DNA of 5,875 bases from an uncultured Oscillospiraceae bacterium (lineage in GTDB: Bacteria; Bacillota; Clostridia; Oscillospirales; Ruminococcaceae). The position numbers and the translations under genes are program-made. The notes under the pieces are model-generated. The model was not told the DNA's origin and searched no databases. It worked only from the letters and a program-made list of their open reading frames with translations. Of this stretch, positions 1 to 5,874 are shown piece by piece. The stretch lies in assembly GCA_934527255.1 (NCBI GenBank), contig CAKTAM010000111.1, positions 1 through 5,875 of the forward strand, written 5' to 3'. Position 1 is the stretch's first letter, and each line of letters begins with the position of its first letter.

Positions 1-497
1 TGCAGCCGTCCGTGCAGCACGAACTTGAACATTTTGGGCATGGTGATATAATACGCACCGCCGCCCATCGCGACCGCAACATCCATACCGCCTGCACCGA
101 AAGCCAGCATACCCAGCCCGCCGCCGGTCGGCGTGTGGCTGTCCGAACCGATCAGTGTCTTACCCGGCTTACCGAAACGCTCCAGATGCACCTGATGGCA
201 AATGCCGTTGCCCGGGCGCGAAAACCAGACGCCGTATTTTTTTGCGACGGATTGGATAAAGCGCTGGTCATCGGCATTTTCAAAGCCGGTCTGCAGCGTG
301 TTGTGATCTACATATGCCACACTGCGCTCGGTTTTTACCCGTGGAATGCCCATGGCCTCCAGCTCCAGATACGCCATCGTACCGGTGGCATCCTGCGTCA
401 GCGTCTGGTCAATGTGCAGGGCAATTTCGCTTCCCGGCGTCATATCGCCGCTTACCAGATGTGCGCGAATGATTTTTTGCGCTATCGTCTGTCCCAT
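1..497 (-). CDS. acnA: Aconitate hydratase, N-terminal 165 residues (3' part outside window)
   Basis: Aconitase interconverts citrate and isocitrate in the cytoplasm through a [4Fe-4S] cluster. The visible 165 residues start MGQTIAQKII and carry family signatures: QDATGTMA (residues 35-42), the substrate-binding region, HNTLQTGFENADD (65-77), GNGICHQVHLERF (96-108) and GSDSHTPTGGGLG (117-129). The last contains the Asp-Ser-His triad of the aconitase superfamily. The wording of these motifs fits the single-chain aconitase found in Aquifex and many clostridia (about 640 residues) better than LeuC, whose equivalent motifs read differently. The cluster-binding cysteines lie further on and are not in view. 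The start is supported by AGAGAGGG on the minus strand, which overlaps the stop codon of the regulator gene five bases upstream, so translation is probably coupled. It follows citrate synthase and the regulator in one operon. What I infer is the role in 2-oxoglutarate/glutamate supply. The 3' end is cut by the window edge. Confidence 0.93.
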   Translation of the reverse strand, partial: MGQTIAQKIIRAHLVSGDMTPGSEIALHIDQTLTQDATGTMAYLELEAMGIPRVKTERSVAYVDHNTLQTGFENADDQRFIQSVAKKYGVWFSRPGNGICHQVHLERFGKPGKTLIGSDSHTPTGGGLGMLAFGAGGMDVAVAMGGGAYYITMPKMFKFVLHGRL

Positions 498-502
498 ATC
501 CG

Positions 503-1147
503 TTATCCCTCTCTTAACATGTTTTCCTTGGCGTTTTCCACGTGCAGTCTGGTCAGCCGCTGCGCCTCTTCCGCTTTTTGGGCGGCAATGGCTTCATAAA
601 TGGCGCGATGCTCCTGCACCATGACCGGCAGCCGGGCTGCATCTGCTATGGACGCCCGCCGGTAACGCTGTATCTTCCTGTGCAGCGGCAGCAGCGTATC
701 CGCAATAACATGGTGACGGCACATCTGACAAATGGTGCTGTGAAACCGGTCGTCCATCTCCGTAATGCGATCCGTGTTCTTCTTGCCGGTATAAAACTCC
801 TGCAGCTCGATGATGTTTTTCAATTCCTCCAGCTCGTCCTGAGTGCGATTCTGTGCGGCATAATAGGAGGCCAGTCCCTCTACATTCAGCCGTATTTCCA
901 GAATATCCATCAGGTCTTCCCGCGTAATGCCCAGTACGCAAAAGCCTCTGCCGGTGTCCTCGATCAGCCGTTCCTCCGCCAACCGCAGCAGCGCATCATG
1001 AATCGGGGTGCGGCTGACACCCAACTCCTCGGCCAGCCCAAGCTCGGTCAGGATTTCTCCGCGCGGATAACGCCCCGAAAGAATATCGTTTTCCAGCTTT
1101 TCAAAAACGCGGTCGACCAGAGAAACTCGTTTATACATATTTTCCAT
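503..1147 (-). CDS. GntR family transcriptional regulator with FCD ligand domain
   Basis: This is a 214-residue DNA-binding repressor or activator of the FadR/FCD branch of GntR. Residues about 8-72 form the winged helix-turn-helix, with LAEELGVSRTPIHDALLRL (38-56) as the recognition region. Residues about 78-205 are the all-helical FCD domain. Asp132, His136, His180 and His202 match the Asp-His-His-His metal site of FCD proteins, so a metal-bound carboxylate such as citrate is a plausible effector; that is inference. The reading frame stays open to an ATG at 1165, but that would overlap the citrate synthase stop. The ATG at 1147 has GGGAGGT at the right distance, so I chose it. The gene sits between citrate synthase (14 bases away) and aconitase (5 bases), an unusual place for a regulator. 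A matching operator is present at 2571-2582. Confidence 0.93.
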   Translation of the reverse strand: MENMYKRVSLVDRVFEKLENDILSGRYPRGEILTELGLAEELGVSRTPIHDALLRLAEERLIEDTGRGFCVLGITREDLMDILEIRLNVEGLASYYAAQNRTQDELEELKNIIELQEFYTGKKNTDRITEMDDRFHSTICQMCRHHVIADTLLPLHRKIQRYRRASIADAARLPVMVQEHRAIYEAIAAQKAEEAQRLTRLHVENAKENMLREG

Positions 1148-1153
1148 GCGCAC

Positions 1154-1160
1154 ACCTCCC
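1154..1160 (-). promoter_or_regulatory. Ribosome binding site that fixes the GntR start
   Basis: On the minus strand GGGAGGT lies six bases before the ATG at 1147 and sits entirely in the gap after the citrate synthase stop codon. Nothing comparable precedes the upstream in-frame ATGs at 1165 and 1162, so the regulator very probably starts MENMYKRVS. Confidence 0.85.
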
Positions 1161-1161
1161 A

Positions 1162-2541
1162 TCAAAACGGCGCCGTCCGGTTTTTATCGGAATACTCACG
1201 CAGCTTGGCTTCCAGCTCCTGCGTGGAAATCACCGTCTGTCGGCCGCCTTCATATTCGGCATCTACCCAATCCTTCAGATATTTCACCACCGGCGCCTGC
1301 TTTTGCACGGCGTCGTCTCCGCTCAACTGGTAATTCTGGTTGATCCAATAGGCGATGCCTGCCAGCCCGGAGGTCTTACCTACCTGAACGGCGGCCGGAC
1401 GGTTCAGCAGCTTTTTGGTATTGAAGATGTTGTAAATTTCCTCATCCTTCAACAGGCCATCCGCATGGATGCCCGCCTTGGTCACATTAAAGTTTCGGCC
1501 GACGAACGGCGTCATGACCGGTATCTCATAGCCGATATCCTTTTTGAAGTATTCGGCGATCTCCGTAATAACGGTGGGATCCATCCCGTCCAGCGAGCCT
1601 CGCAGAGAAGCGTACTCAAACACCATTGCTTCCAGCGGAATGTTGCCCGTGCGTTCGCCAATGCCCAGCAGCGAACAGTTGACCGCCCCGGCCCCGTACA
1701 GCCATGCTGTGGAAGCATTGGCAACCGCCTTATAAAAGTCGTTGTGGCCGTGCCATTCCAGCAGCTCGCTGGGGACCTCGGAGTAATGCTGCAGGCCATA
1801 AATGATGCCGGGCACACTGCGCGGCAGCGCAACCTCGGTGTAGGGAACGCCGTAGCCCATGGTATCACAGGCACGAATTTTGACGGGGATGCCCGCCTGA
1901 CGGGAAAGCTTTTCCAGCTCGTTGACAAACGGCACCACAAAGCCATAGAAATCCGCACGGGTAATATCCTCGAGATGGCAGCGCGGTACCACGCCTGCCT
2001 CAAATGCATCCGCCACGGTAGACAGATATTTTTCCATTGCCTGCCGCCGCGTCATTTTCATTTTTTTGAAAATGTGATAATCGCTGCAGCTGACAAGAAT
2101 ACCTGTTTCCCGAATGCCCAACTCCTTTACCAGATGAAAATCCTCCTTGCTGGCACGGATCCATGTGGTGATCTCCGGAAATTTCAGCCCCAGCGCCATA
2201 CATTTTTCCAGCGCTTGCCGGTCTTTTTTACTGTAAATGAAAAATTCCGTCTGACGGATAATGCCATACGGACCGCCCAGCCGCGCCAGGTATTTGTAGA
2301 TGCGCACGATCTGCTCGGGCGTATACGGTTCTACCGACTGTTGGCCGTCGCGCAGCGAGGTATCCGTGATCCAAATCTCCTCCGGCATATTCATCGGCAC
2401 CCGGCGATGGTTGAACGGCACCTTCGGCACGGTATCGTAGCTGTAAATATCCCGGTAAAGGTTCGGCTGCTCAACGTCCTGCAGCGAATATTTGTAAGAG
2501 CTTTGCTCCAACAGATTGGTTTTTTTAGAAATTTCCAGCAT
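1162..2541 (-). CDS. Probable Re-face citrate synthase (DRE-TIM metallolyase, isopropylmalate/homocitrate synthase-like)
   Basis: The 459-residue protein belongs to the HMGL-like family that condenses acetyl-CoA with a 2-oxoacid. Seen in sequence: the signature TDTSLRDGQQS (59-69) with catalytic Arg64 and metal ligand Asp65, the metal-binding WHGHND (263-268, His264/His266), GIGERTGN (293-300), and the C-terminal linker KAGIHADGLLKDEEIYNIF (355-373). The sequence style, with a 50-residue N-terminal extension before the barrel and no LeuA regulatory domain, resembles the Re-citrate synthase described from Clostridium kluyveri (EC 2.3.3.3). That enzyme replaces the ordinary Si-type synthase in several anaerobes. 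The aconitase in the same operon makes citrate synthase more likely than homocitrate or isopropylmalate synthase. The start at 2541 has a weak site, AAAGGCGGG, upstream; a later start would remove family sequence. It is the first gene of its operon, behind a consensus promoter and a GntR-type operator. An alternative is another 2-oxoacid specificity. Confidence 0.87.
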   Translation of the reverse strand: MLEISKKTNLLEQSSYKYSLQDVEQPNLYRDIYSYDTVPKVPFNHRRVPMNMPEEIWITDTSLRDGQQSVEPYTPEQIVRIYKYLARLGGPYGIIRQTEFFIYSKKDRQALEKCMALGLKFPEITTWIRASKEDFHLVKELGIRETGILVSCSDYHIFKKMKMTRRQAMEKYLSTVADAFEAGVVPRCHLEDITRADFYGFVVPFVNELEKLSRQAGIPVKIRACDTMGYGVPYTEVALPRSVPGIIYGLQHYSEVPSELLEWHGHNDFYKAVANASTAWLYGAGAVNCSLLGIGERTGNIPLEAMVFEYASLRGSLDGMDPTVITEIAEYFKKDIGYEIPVMTPFVGRNFNVTKAGIHADGLLKDEEIYNIFNTKKLLNRPAAVQVGKTSGLAGIAYWINQNYQLSGDDAVQKQAPVVKYLKDWVDAEYEGGRQTVISTQELEAKLREYSDKNRTAPF

Positions 2542-2570
2542 ACGATCGCCCGCCTTTGTTTTTTCTAATT

Positions 2571-2582
2571 ATTGTATACAAT
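2571..2582. promoter_or_regulatory. Probable operator of the GntR/FCD regulator
   Basis: ATTGTATACAAT is a perfect 12-bp palindrome. Its GTATAC core fits the published FadR-subfamily pattern (GTM, 0-1 base, KAC). It overlaps the last two bases of the citrate synthase -10 element and covers the expected transcription start, the place for a repressor site. A second, overlapping inverted repeat (TGTATA, four bases, TATACA; 2573-2588) covers the whole -10. Assignment to the regulator encoded in the same operon is inference. Confidence 0.72.
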
Positions 2583-2608
2583 TATACACTCGCAAAAAGA
2601 CTTGTCAA
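2581..2608 (-). promoter_or_regulatory. Sigma-A promoter of the citrate synthase operon
   Basis: On the minus strand TTGACA (2608 to 2603), a 16-base spacer and TATAAT (2586 to 2581) match both consensus hexamers exactly. Transcription should start near 2574, giving a leader of about 33 bases. A strong basal promoter overlapped by a palindrome fits control by repression. Confidence 0.88.
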
Positions 2609-2643
2609 TACCCTTTTAAAGAAAAACTTCTCACCTGCGGCAT

Positions 2644-2681
2644 AAAAAAGGACGTGCCGCTTCAAAAAAGCGGTACGGTCC
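2644..2681 (-). terminator. Intrinsic terminator of the acyltransferase gene
   Basis: Read on the minus strand, a hairpin (2681 to 2650) pairs GGAC with GTCC and CCGCTT with AAGCGG. A wobble pair and one bulged base lie between, with a small loop, and six T residues (2649 to 2644) follow. There is no T-run on the other strand, so it acts in one direction. It lies about 170 bases after the acyltransferase stop and 36 bases before the citrate synthase -35 box, insulating the two units. Confidence 0.88.
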
Positions 2682-2781
2682 CCTTGCTGATTCCAAAATG
2701 ATCTCCGGCTTTGCAATTGTTCGGCATAGAGTGATGGGCAACGGCCGGTGCCATACGCCTGCATACAATACAGCTGATTCG

Positions 2782-2804
2782 GCCGCCGCTGGTTCAGCTG
2801 CGGC
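2782..2804. other. GC-rich hairpin in the 3' untranslated region of the acyltransferase gene
   Basis: GCCGC (2782-2786) pairs with GCGGC (2800-2804) and GCTG (2788-2791) with CAGC (2795-2798), leaving one mismatch and a three-base loop. No T-run follows on either strand, so it is not a terminator by itself. The rest of 2682-2823 holds no gene I can support. Confidence 0.5.
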
Positions 2805-2823
2805 AAATGAGGCGAGGCAGATC

Positions 2824-2868
2824 CAACCGCAGTTGCTCCAACTGCAGTTGACTCAACTGCAGTTGGGC
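2824..2868. repeat. Three tandem 15-base palindromic repeats
   Basis: CAACTGCAGTTG occurs at 2839-2850 and 2854-2865, and with one change (CAACCGCAGTTG) at 2824-2835, each 12-mer followed by three variable bases. The 12-mer is its own reverse complement, so neighbouring copies can pair along all 12 bases with only a three-base loop. Copy 3 with copy 2 pairs perfectly; copy 2 with copy 1 has one wobble pair. The TGA stop of the acyltransferase (2855-2853) lies at the junction of copies 3 and 2. Confidence 0.9.
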
Positions 2869-3827
2869 CTGTCCTGATCGCCATCAGCCCGAAACATCCG
2901 AAAATCGGTCGGGTCGCTGGTAAAATAGAAATAATCGGTATTACAAGCGACCGGCGGGTTCAGATAATTGGGGATCACCGTACGGGAGCCATGCTCCCGC
3001 AGGGTAAACCCCGCCTGAGTCAACGCCTGCTGTGACAGACCTGTACAATACAGATCGGCATACTCGGCCCGGTACTGTTCCAACAGCGCCTCTATCGTTC
3101 CGCCGACCCTTCCAAAATCTTCCTCCGTGCCCCAATAATCCACAATGCGCAGTACGCACCGGTCATTTACCGGGTTGGGCCGTACCGCCAGCAAGGCCCG
3201 AATGCGGCCTTTCTCATACAGGCCGTACAACTCGTACGCATAACCCGGAAATTGAAAAAAGCGCCGCTGCACATACCACAGATCCTTTTGCGGCAGCGAA
3301 ACTGACGGAAGCTCCGCGCAGGCACAAAGCTCGGCAAAGGAAGAAACGCGGCGATAATACACCGTACAATCCACCTCTGGCCGCTGCAGGCTTTCCGGCT
3401 GCGCCAGCTGAAAATCCGTCCGCGTCCCCAGCCGATAGTATTGCTTCAGCTCGCCGGTCTCATACCCTAAAAACTGATAAAAGACCTGTGTCTCCGGCCG
3501 GATATTATTGCAGGACATCCGCTGTGCCCCTGTCAAAGACGGCATGCGGGACATCAGCTCCAACCCAACGCCGTTTTTTTTCGGCGCTGCCTGCCACAGG
3601 GATATCCATATCTCACTGCATGCTTCGTTGCACGGCGTAAAGCCGCACACTGCGCAGATGCTCTCCCCCTCCAGCGCCAACGCAAAATTCAAACGGTCCT
3701 TGTGTGTACAGAAATAGTATTGAAAGTACTCCTCTTTGTGTAATATAGGATGCCGACTGCCCCAGTAAGCGTCCATAAAGGCAATGATTTTTTCCTTTTC
3801 CTCACAGCACGCCAGGCGATATTCCAT
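2853..3827 (-). CDS. Two-lobed GNAT-like acyltransferase
   Basis: The 324-residue protein looks like a cytoplasmic GNAT-fold acyltransferase with two lobes. Lobe one (about 1-135) has KKNGVGLELM (83-92), which resembles the acetyl-CoA pyrophosphate loop, and TQVFYQFLGYETG (113-125), the usual GNAT C-terminal strand region. Lobe two (about 155-290) repeats a similar pattern ending QQALTQAGF (266-274). From memory of the family, related proteins ending in a DGDQDRPN tail (here 315-322) sit among surface-polysaccharide or nucleotide-sugar genes, so a sugar-amine substrate is possible; no such genes are in view. The frame is open to an ATG at 4004, but AAAGGAG eight bases before the ATG at 3827 and family-like N-terminal sequence (MEYRLACCEE) decide for 3827. 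It has its own promoter and terminator. The stop codon lies in a palindromic repeat. No signal peptide or membrane segment is visible. Substrate unknown. Confidence 0.8.
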   Translation of the reverse strand: MEYRLACCEEKEKIIAFMDAYWGSRHPILHKEEYFQYYFCTHKDRLNFALALEGESICAVCGFTPCNEACSEIWISLWQAAPKKNGVGLELMSRMPSLTGAQRMSCNNIRPETQVFYQFLGYETGELKQYYRLGTRTDFQLAQPESLQRPEVDCTVYYRRVSSFAELCACAELPSVSLPQKDLWYVQRRFFQFPGYAYELYGLYEKGRIRALLAVRPNPVNDRCVLRIVDYWGTEEDFGRVGGTIEALLEQYRAEYADLYCTGLSQQALTQAGFTLREHGSRTVIPNYLNPPVACNTDYFYFTSDPTDFRMFRADGDQDRPNCS

Positions 3828-3835
3828 GTGCGTCT

Positions 3836-3842
3836 CTCCTTT
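3836..3842 (-). promoter_or_regulatory. Ribosome binding site that fixes the acyltransferase start
   Basis: AAAGGAG on the minus strand, eight bases before the ATG at 3827. It rules against the 59-residue longer reading frame, which would run through the leader hairpin and both divergent promoters. Confidence 0.82.
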
Positions 3843-3859
3843 TTCAAACCGTTTTCCAA

Positions 3860-3899
3860 GCTGCGCCGATTTTCCGCCGTCACTCGGCAGCGGCGCAGC
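3860..3899 (-). other. Large hairpin in the acyltransferase mRNA leader
   Basis: GCTGCGCCG (3860-3868) and CGGCGCAGC (3891-3899) are a perfect 9-bp inverted repeat. Inside, GCCG and CGGC can form a second four-pair stem around a five-base loop. No T-run follows on either strand, so it is not an intrinsic terminator. It lies between the promoter and the ribosome binding site of the acyltransferase, where it could affect mRNA stability or bind a ligand or protein. Confidence 0.6.
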
Positions 3900-3930
3900 G
3901 GCGGCCTTGACGATCATTTTCTTTGAGACT

Positions 3931-3959
3931 ATCATACCACGGCTGAGCCTCTTTTTCCA
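3931..3959 (-). promoter_or_regulatory. Probable extended -10 promoter of the acyltransferase gene
   Basis: On the minus strand TATGAT (3936 to 3931) is preceded by TGG, an extended -10. TGGAAA (3959 to 3954) lies 17 bases upstream and matches four of six -35 positions. The start would be near 3924, giving a leader of about 97 bases that contains the 3860-3899 hairpin. It is divergent from the GH32 promoter. Confidence 0.55.
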
Positions 3960-3997
3960 CCTCAACTTTTTCAGGATGCCGCCTGCCTGCATTTCTC

Positions 3998-4026
3998 TTG
4001 ACATTTGACTGCCGATTTTCTATACT
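3998..4026 (+). promoter_or_regulatory. Sigma-A promoter of the GH32 gene
   Basis: TTGACA (3998-4003), a 17-base spacer and TATACT (4021-4026) give a near-consensus promoter. Transcription should start near 4033, about 128 bases before the GH32 start codon and about 30 bases before a terminator hairpin. Confidence 0.87.
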
Positions 4027-4039
4027 GAAAGCGACTTAA
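4026..4039. promoter_or_regulatory. cre-like site (possible CcpA or LacI-family operator)
   Basis: TGAAAGCGACTTAA matches the first half of the catabolite-response consensus (TGWAAGCG) exactly, with two mismatches in the second half. It lies over the end of the -10 and the start point of the sugar hydrolase promoter, a position where such sites repress. The match is imperfect and could be chance. Confidence 0.35.
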
Positions 4040-4063
4040 AGGCGCTGCCGCCCTTACGGGATC

Positions 4064-4103
4064 GGGGAGCAAAGACGTGCTTTTTGATCTGCTCCCCTTT
4101 TTT
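4064..4103 (+). terminator. Intrinsic terminator in the GH32 leader (possible attenuator)
   Basis: GGGGAGCA (4064-4071) pairs perfectly with TGCTCCCC (4090-4097), followed at once by six T residues (4098-4103). It lies between the GH32 promoter and gene, so most transcripts should stop near 4103 unless read-through is allowed. Upstream, CCGCCC (4048-4053) can pair with GGG (4058-4060) and CGG (4063-4065). That alternative stem takes the first bases of the terminator stem and could act as an antiterminator. I see no known riboswitch or antiterminator-protein site. Confidence 0.8.
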
Positions 4104-4160
4104 GAATGCCCACGCGGCGCTGCAGTCATCTAAAAAAAGAAACGGAAAAGGAGTTTTGGG

Positions 4161-5717
4161 ATGACATTTTTATGCGACAGTAAGTATATTATTCTGCCCG
4201 CCAGCTTTCATGCGCAGAAAAAACGGCTGCTGTTTTATGCGAACGACGTTCTTGTTTATGATCTGGTGGTTTCGCTGGATTATGACCAGCCGGATTTTCA
4301 ATTTCCGCTGAATGTGGAACGCTTTGCCGGTCAGACACTGCGGCTGGAATGCGAGCCTGCTATGGACATCCGGTTTGAAAAGACAGAGCAGCCGCAGCTG
4401 GACTACAGCGGAAAGTATCGCCCCTATATCCATTTTACCTCTCAGCGCGGTTGGATCAACGACCCCAACGGCCTTATTTATCACAACGGAACCTATCTGC
4501 TGTATTATCAGCACAATCCCGTCGCCACAACGTGGGAAAATATGCATTGGGGCTCGGCGGAAAGCAAGGATCTTTTTCATTGGACGGAAAAAGGCGATGT
4601 TCTGTTTCCTGACGAAAACGGAACTATTTTTTCAGGCTGCGGCATCATTGACCACCGCAATCTGAGCGGACTTGGTCAAAACGGCGAAGCTCCGCTTCTG
4701 TTCTTCTATACCTGCGCCGGAGGCGCATCCAAGGCCTCTGCCGGAAAGCGCTGCACGCAGAACCTTGCCTACAGCATCGACGGCGGCAAAACGCTTTTGC
4801 GTTACCCAAATCCCGTTGTGGAACAGCTGGCGCCTGGGAACCGCGACCCGAAGGTCATTTATTATGAGCCGGATGATTGTTATATTATGGTTATGTTTCT
4901 GGAAGGGCATGAATTTGCTTTTCTGCGGTCAAACAATCTGCTGGATTGGCAGGAGCTGCAAAGAATGACCCTGCCGGATGATGCGGAATGCCCTGACTTT
5001 TACCCTCTGCCCATCGACGGTGAAAACGGCGTCAAGTGGGTGTTTTCCGCCGCGTCCGATTGGTACTGCATCGGCAGCTTTGACGGAAAACAATTTACCG
5101 CAGAAAGCAAGCCTCACCGTTTGAATTACGGCGACCGCTCATACGCTGCACAATCATGGTCCGACGCTCCCAACGGCAGACGCATCCGCACCGCTTTTAT
5201 CACCGCAGTCATTCCGGGCATGCCGTTTGGCAACTGTCTGGATATACCGCAGGAGGTCACACTGAAACGGGTAAATGGAGAACTGGCCCTGTGCGTAAAT
5301 CCGGTAGAAGAAATTCGGGCGCTTGCGCAGAAAACCCTGCGCTTTGACAGGGTGACTGTAAACGACGAACACCCCTTTACCGCGCCCATAACCAGCAAAG
5401 CCTGCGATATTGAGCTTTCTGTTCGCTGTGCAGCCTCTTTTACGCTTTCACTGTTCGGTCTTTCCATTTCCTATGATGCTGCCGAAGAAGCCCTGCACTG
5501 CGGCGAACTGCAGGCACATGTGAAAAGCACAAACGGCTGTATAACACTGCGCATTCTTTACGACACGGTTTGCGCCGAGCTTTTTGCTGAGAGCGGCTCG
5601 GTCTTTATGGGCATCGGCTATATTCAGGACTACGCCTTAAACCGCCTGGAGCTTCTCTCCACAAATGCCGTCATTGAACAGCTTTCGGTCTCGGAGCTGG
5701 AAAATATGTTTCATTGA
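4161..5717 (+). CDS. GH32 beta-fructosidase (intracellular levanase/sucrose hydrolase-like)
   Basis: The 518-residue enzyme should release fructose from sucrose, levan- or inulin-type oligosaccharides with retention of configuration. Residues 1-85 form a beta-rich N-terminal region like that of many levanase-type GH32 proteins. The five-bladed propeller runs from about 88 to 385 and a shorter, diverged beta-sandwich from about 395 to the end. Catalytic residues are visible: nucleophile Asp101 in WINDPNG (98-104), Asp229 in RDP (228-230) and acid/base Glu276 in ECPDFYPL (276-283). Near the active site FSGC (157-160) replaces the common FSGS. There is no signal peptide or anchor, so it acts in the cytoplasm on imported sugar. 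AAAAGGAG seven bases before the ATG supports the start. No transporter, fructokinase or regulator gene is in view. Exact substrate, including whether it is phosphorylated, cannot be read from sequence. Confidence 0.92.
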   Translation: MTFLCDSKYIILPASFHAQKKRLLFYANDVLVYDLVVSLDYDQPDFQFPLNVERFAGQTLRLECEPAMDIRFEKTEQPQLDYSGKYRPYIHFTSQRGWINDPNGLIYHNGTYLLYYQHNPVATTWENMHWGSAESKDLFHWTEKGDVLFPDENGTIFSGCGIIDHRNLSGLGQNGEAPLLFFYTCAGGASKASAGKRCTQNLAYSIDGGKTLLRYPNPVVEQLAPGNRDPKVIYYEPDDCYIMVMFLEGHEFAFLRSNNLLDWQELQRMTLPDDAECPDFYPLPIDGENGVKWVFSAASDWYCIGSFDGKQFTAESKPHRLNYGDRSYAAQSWSDAPNGRRIRTAFITAVIPGMPFGNCLDIPQEVTLKRVNGELALCVNPVEEIRALAQKTLRFDRVTVNDEHPFTAPITSKACDIELSVRCAASFTLSLFGLSISYDAAEEALHCGELQAHVKSTNGCITLRILYDTVCAELFAESGSVFMGIGYIQDYALNRLELLSTNAVIEQLSVSELENMFH

Positions 5718-5850
5718 CCGCATGGCTTCCGCACATACGCACCGTGTTATTACAGCACGGCAGTTCCCCTTTGGGGCATTCGCTGTAGAATGTTCTGCGT
5801 GTATTGCTCTTTTTCCCCTTTTTATTTCATCATCTAAACTTTTTAAATAA
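5718..5850 (+). other. Non-coding region after the GH32 gene with three small hairpins
   Basis: Three short stems follow one another: CCGTG/CACGG (5742-5760), CCCC/GGGG (5766-5776) and CATTC/GAATG (5777-5792). T-rich tracts come at 5810-5814 and 5819-5823, too far from the stems for a standard terminator. Weak or factor-dependent termination is possible; I see no gene here. Confidence 0.4.
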
Positions 5851-5874
5851 ATATAATCAAAATTTGATTTATAT
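5851..5874. repeat. AT-rich inverted repeat with embedded TATAAT
   Basis: AATCAAA (5855-5861) and TTTGATT (5863-5869) form a perfect 7-bp inverted repeat around one base, and with a one-base bulge the pairing extends to ATAT at both ends. TATAAT at 5852-5857 could be a -10 element, but no good -35 lies upstream. It may be the regulatory region of a gene beyond the window edge. Confidence 0.35.

Noticed and set aside
2320..2327. CGTATACG palindrome as a second GntR operator
   Set aside because: It shares the GTATAC core but lies inside the citrate synthase coding region, is short, and lacks the flanking TT/AA.
1303..2568. Long plus-strand reading frame (421 codons) opposite citrate synthase
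   Set aside because: It is the antisense shadow of a well-supported gene; its translation shows no recognisable family and is rich in residues typical of antisense frames.
2582..2884. Minus-strand 100-codon reading frame with TAVES/TAVGA/TAVGS peptide repeats
   Set aside because: It has no ribosome binding site, overlaps the acyltransferase end in another frame, and runs through the terminator and into the citrate synthase promoter. The peptide repeat is only the 15-base DNA repeat translated.
3032..3640. Plus-strand 202-codon frame opposite the acyltransferase
   Set aside because: Shadow of the real gene; low-complexity Pro/Ala/Arg-rich translation and no start signal.
3828..4004. 59-residue N-terminal extension of the acyltransferase
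   Set aside because: The ATG at 3827 has a good ribosome binding site, and the extension would cover the leader hairpin and the likely promoter.
4033..4103. Known riboswitch, T-box or RAT antiterminator site in the GH32 leader
   Set aside because: I compared it by eye with the motifs I remember (guanidine, ZTP, fluoride, preQ1, c-di-GMP, SacY/LicT sites) and saw no convincing match.
5766..5823. GGGG (5773-5776) with CCCC (5815-5818) and following T residues as the GH32 terminator
   Set aside because: Only four pairs around a loop of almost 40 bases, so the stem is too weak to call a terminator.
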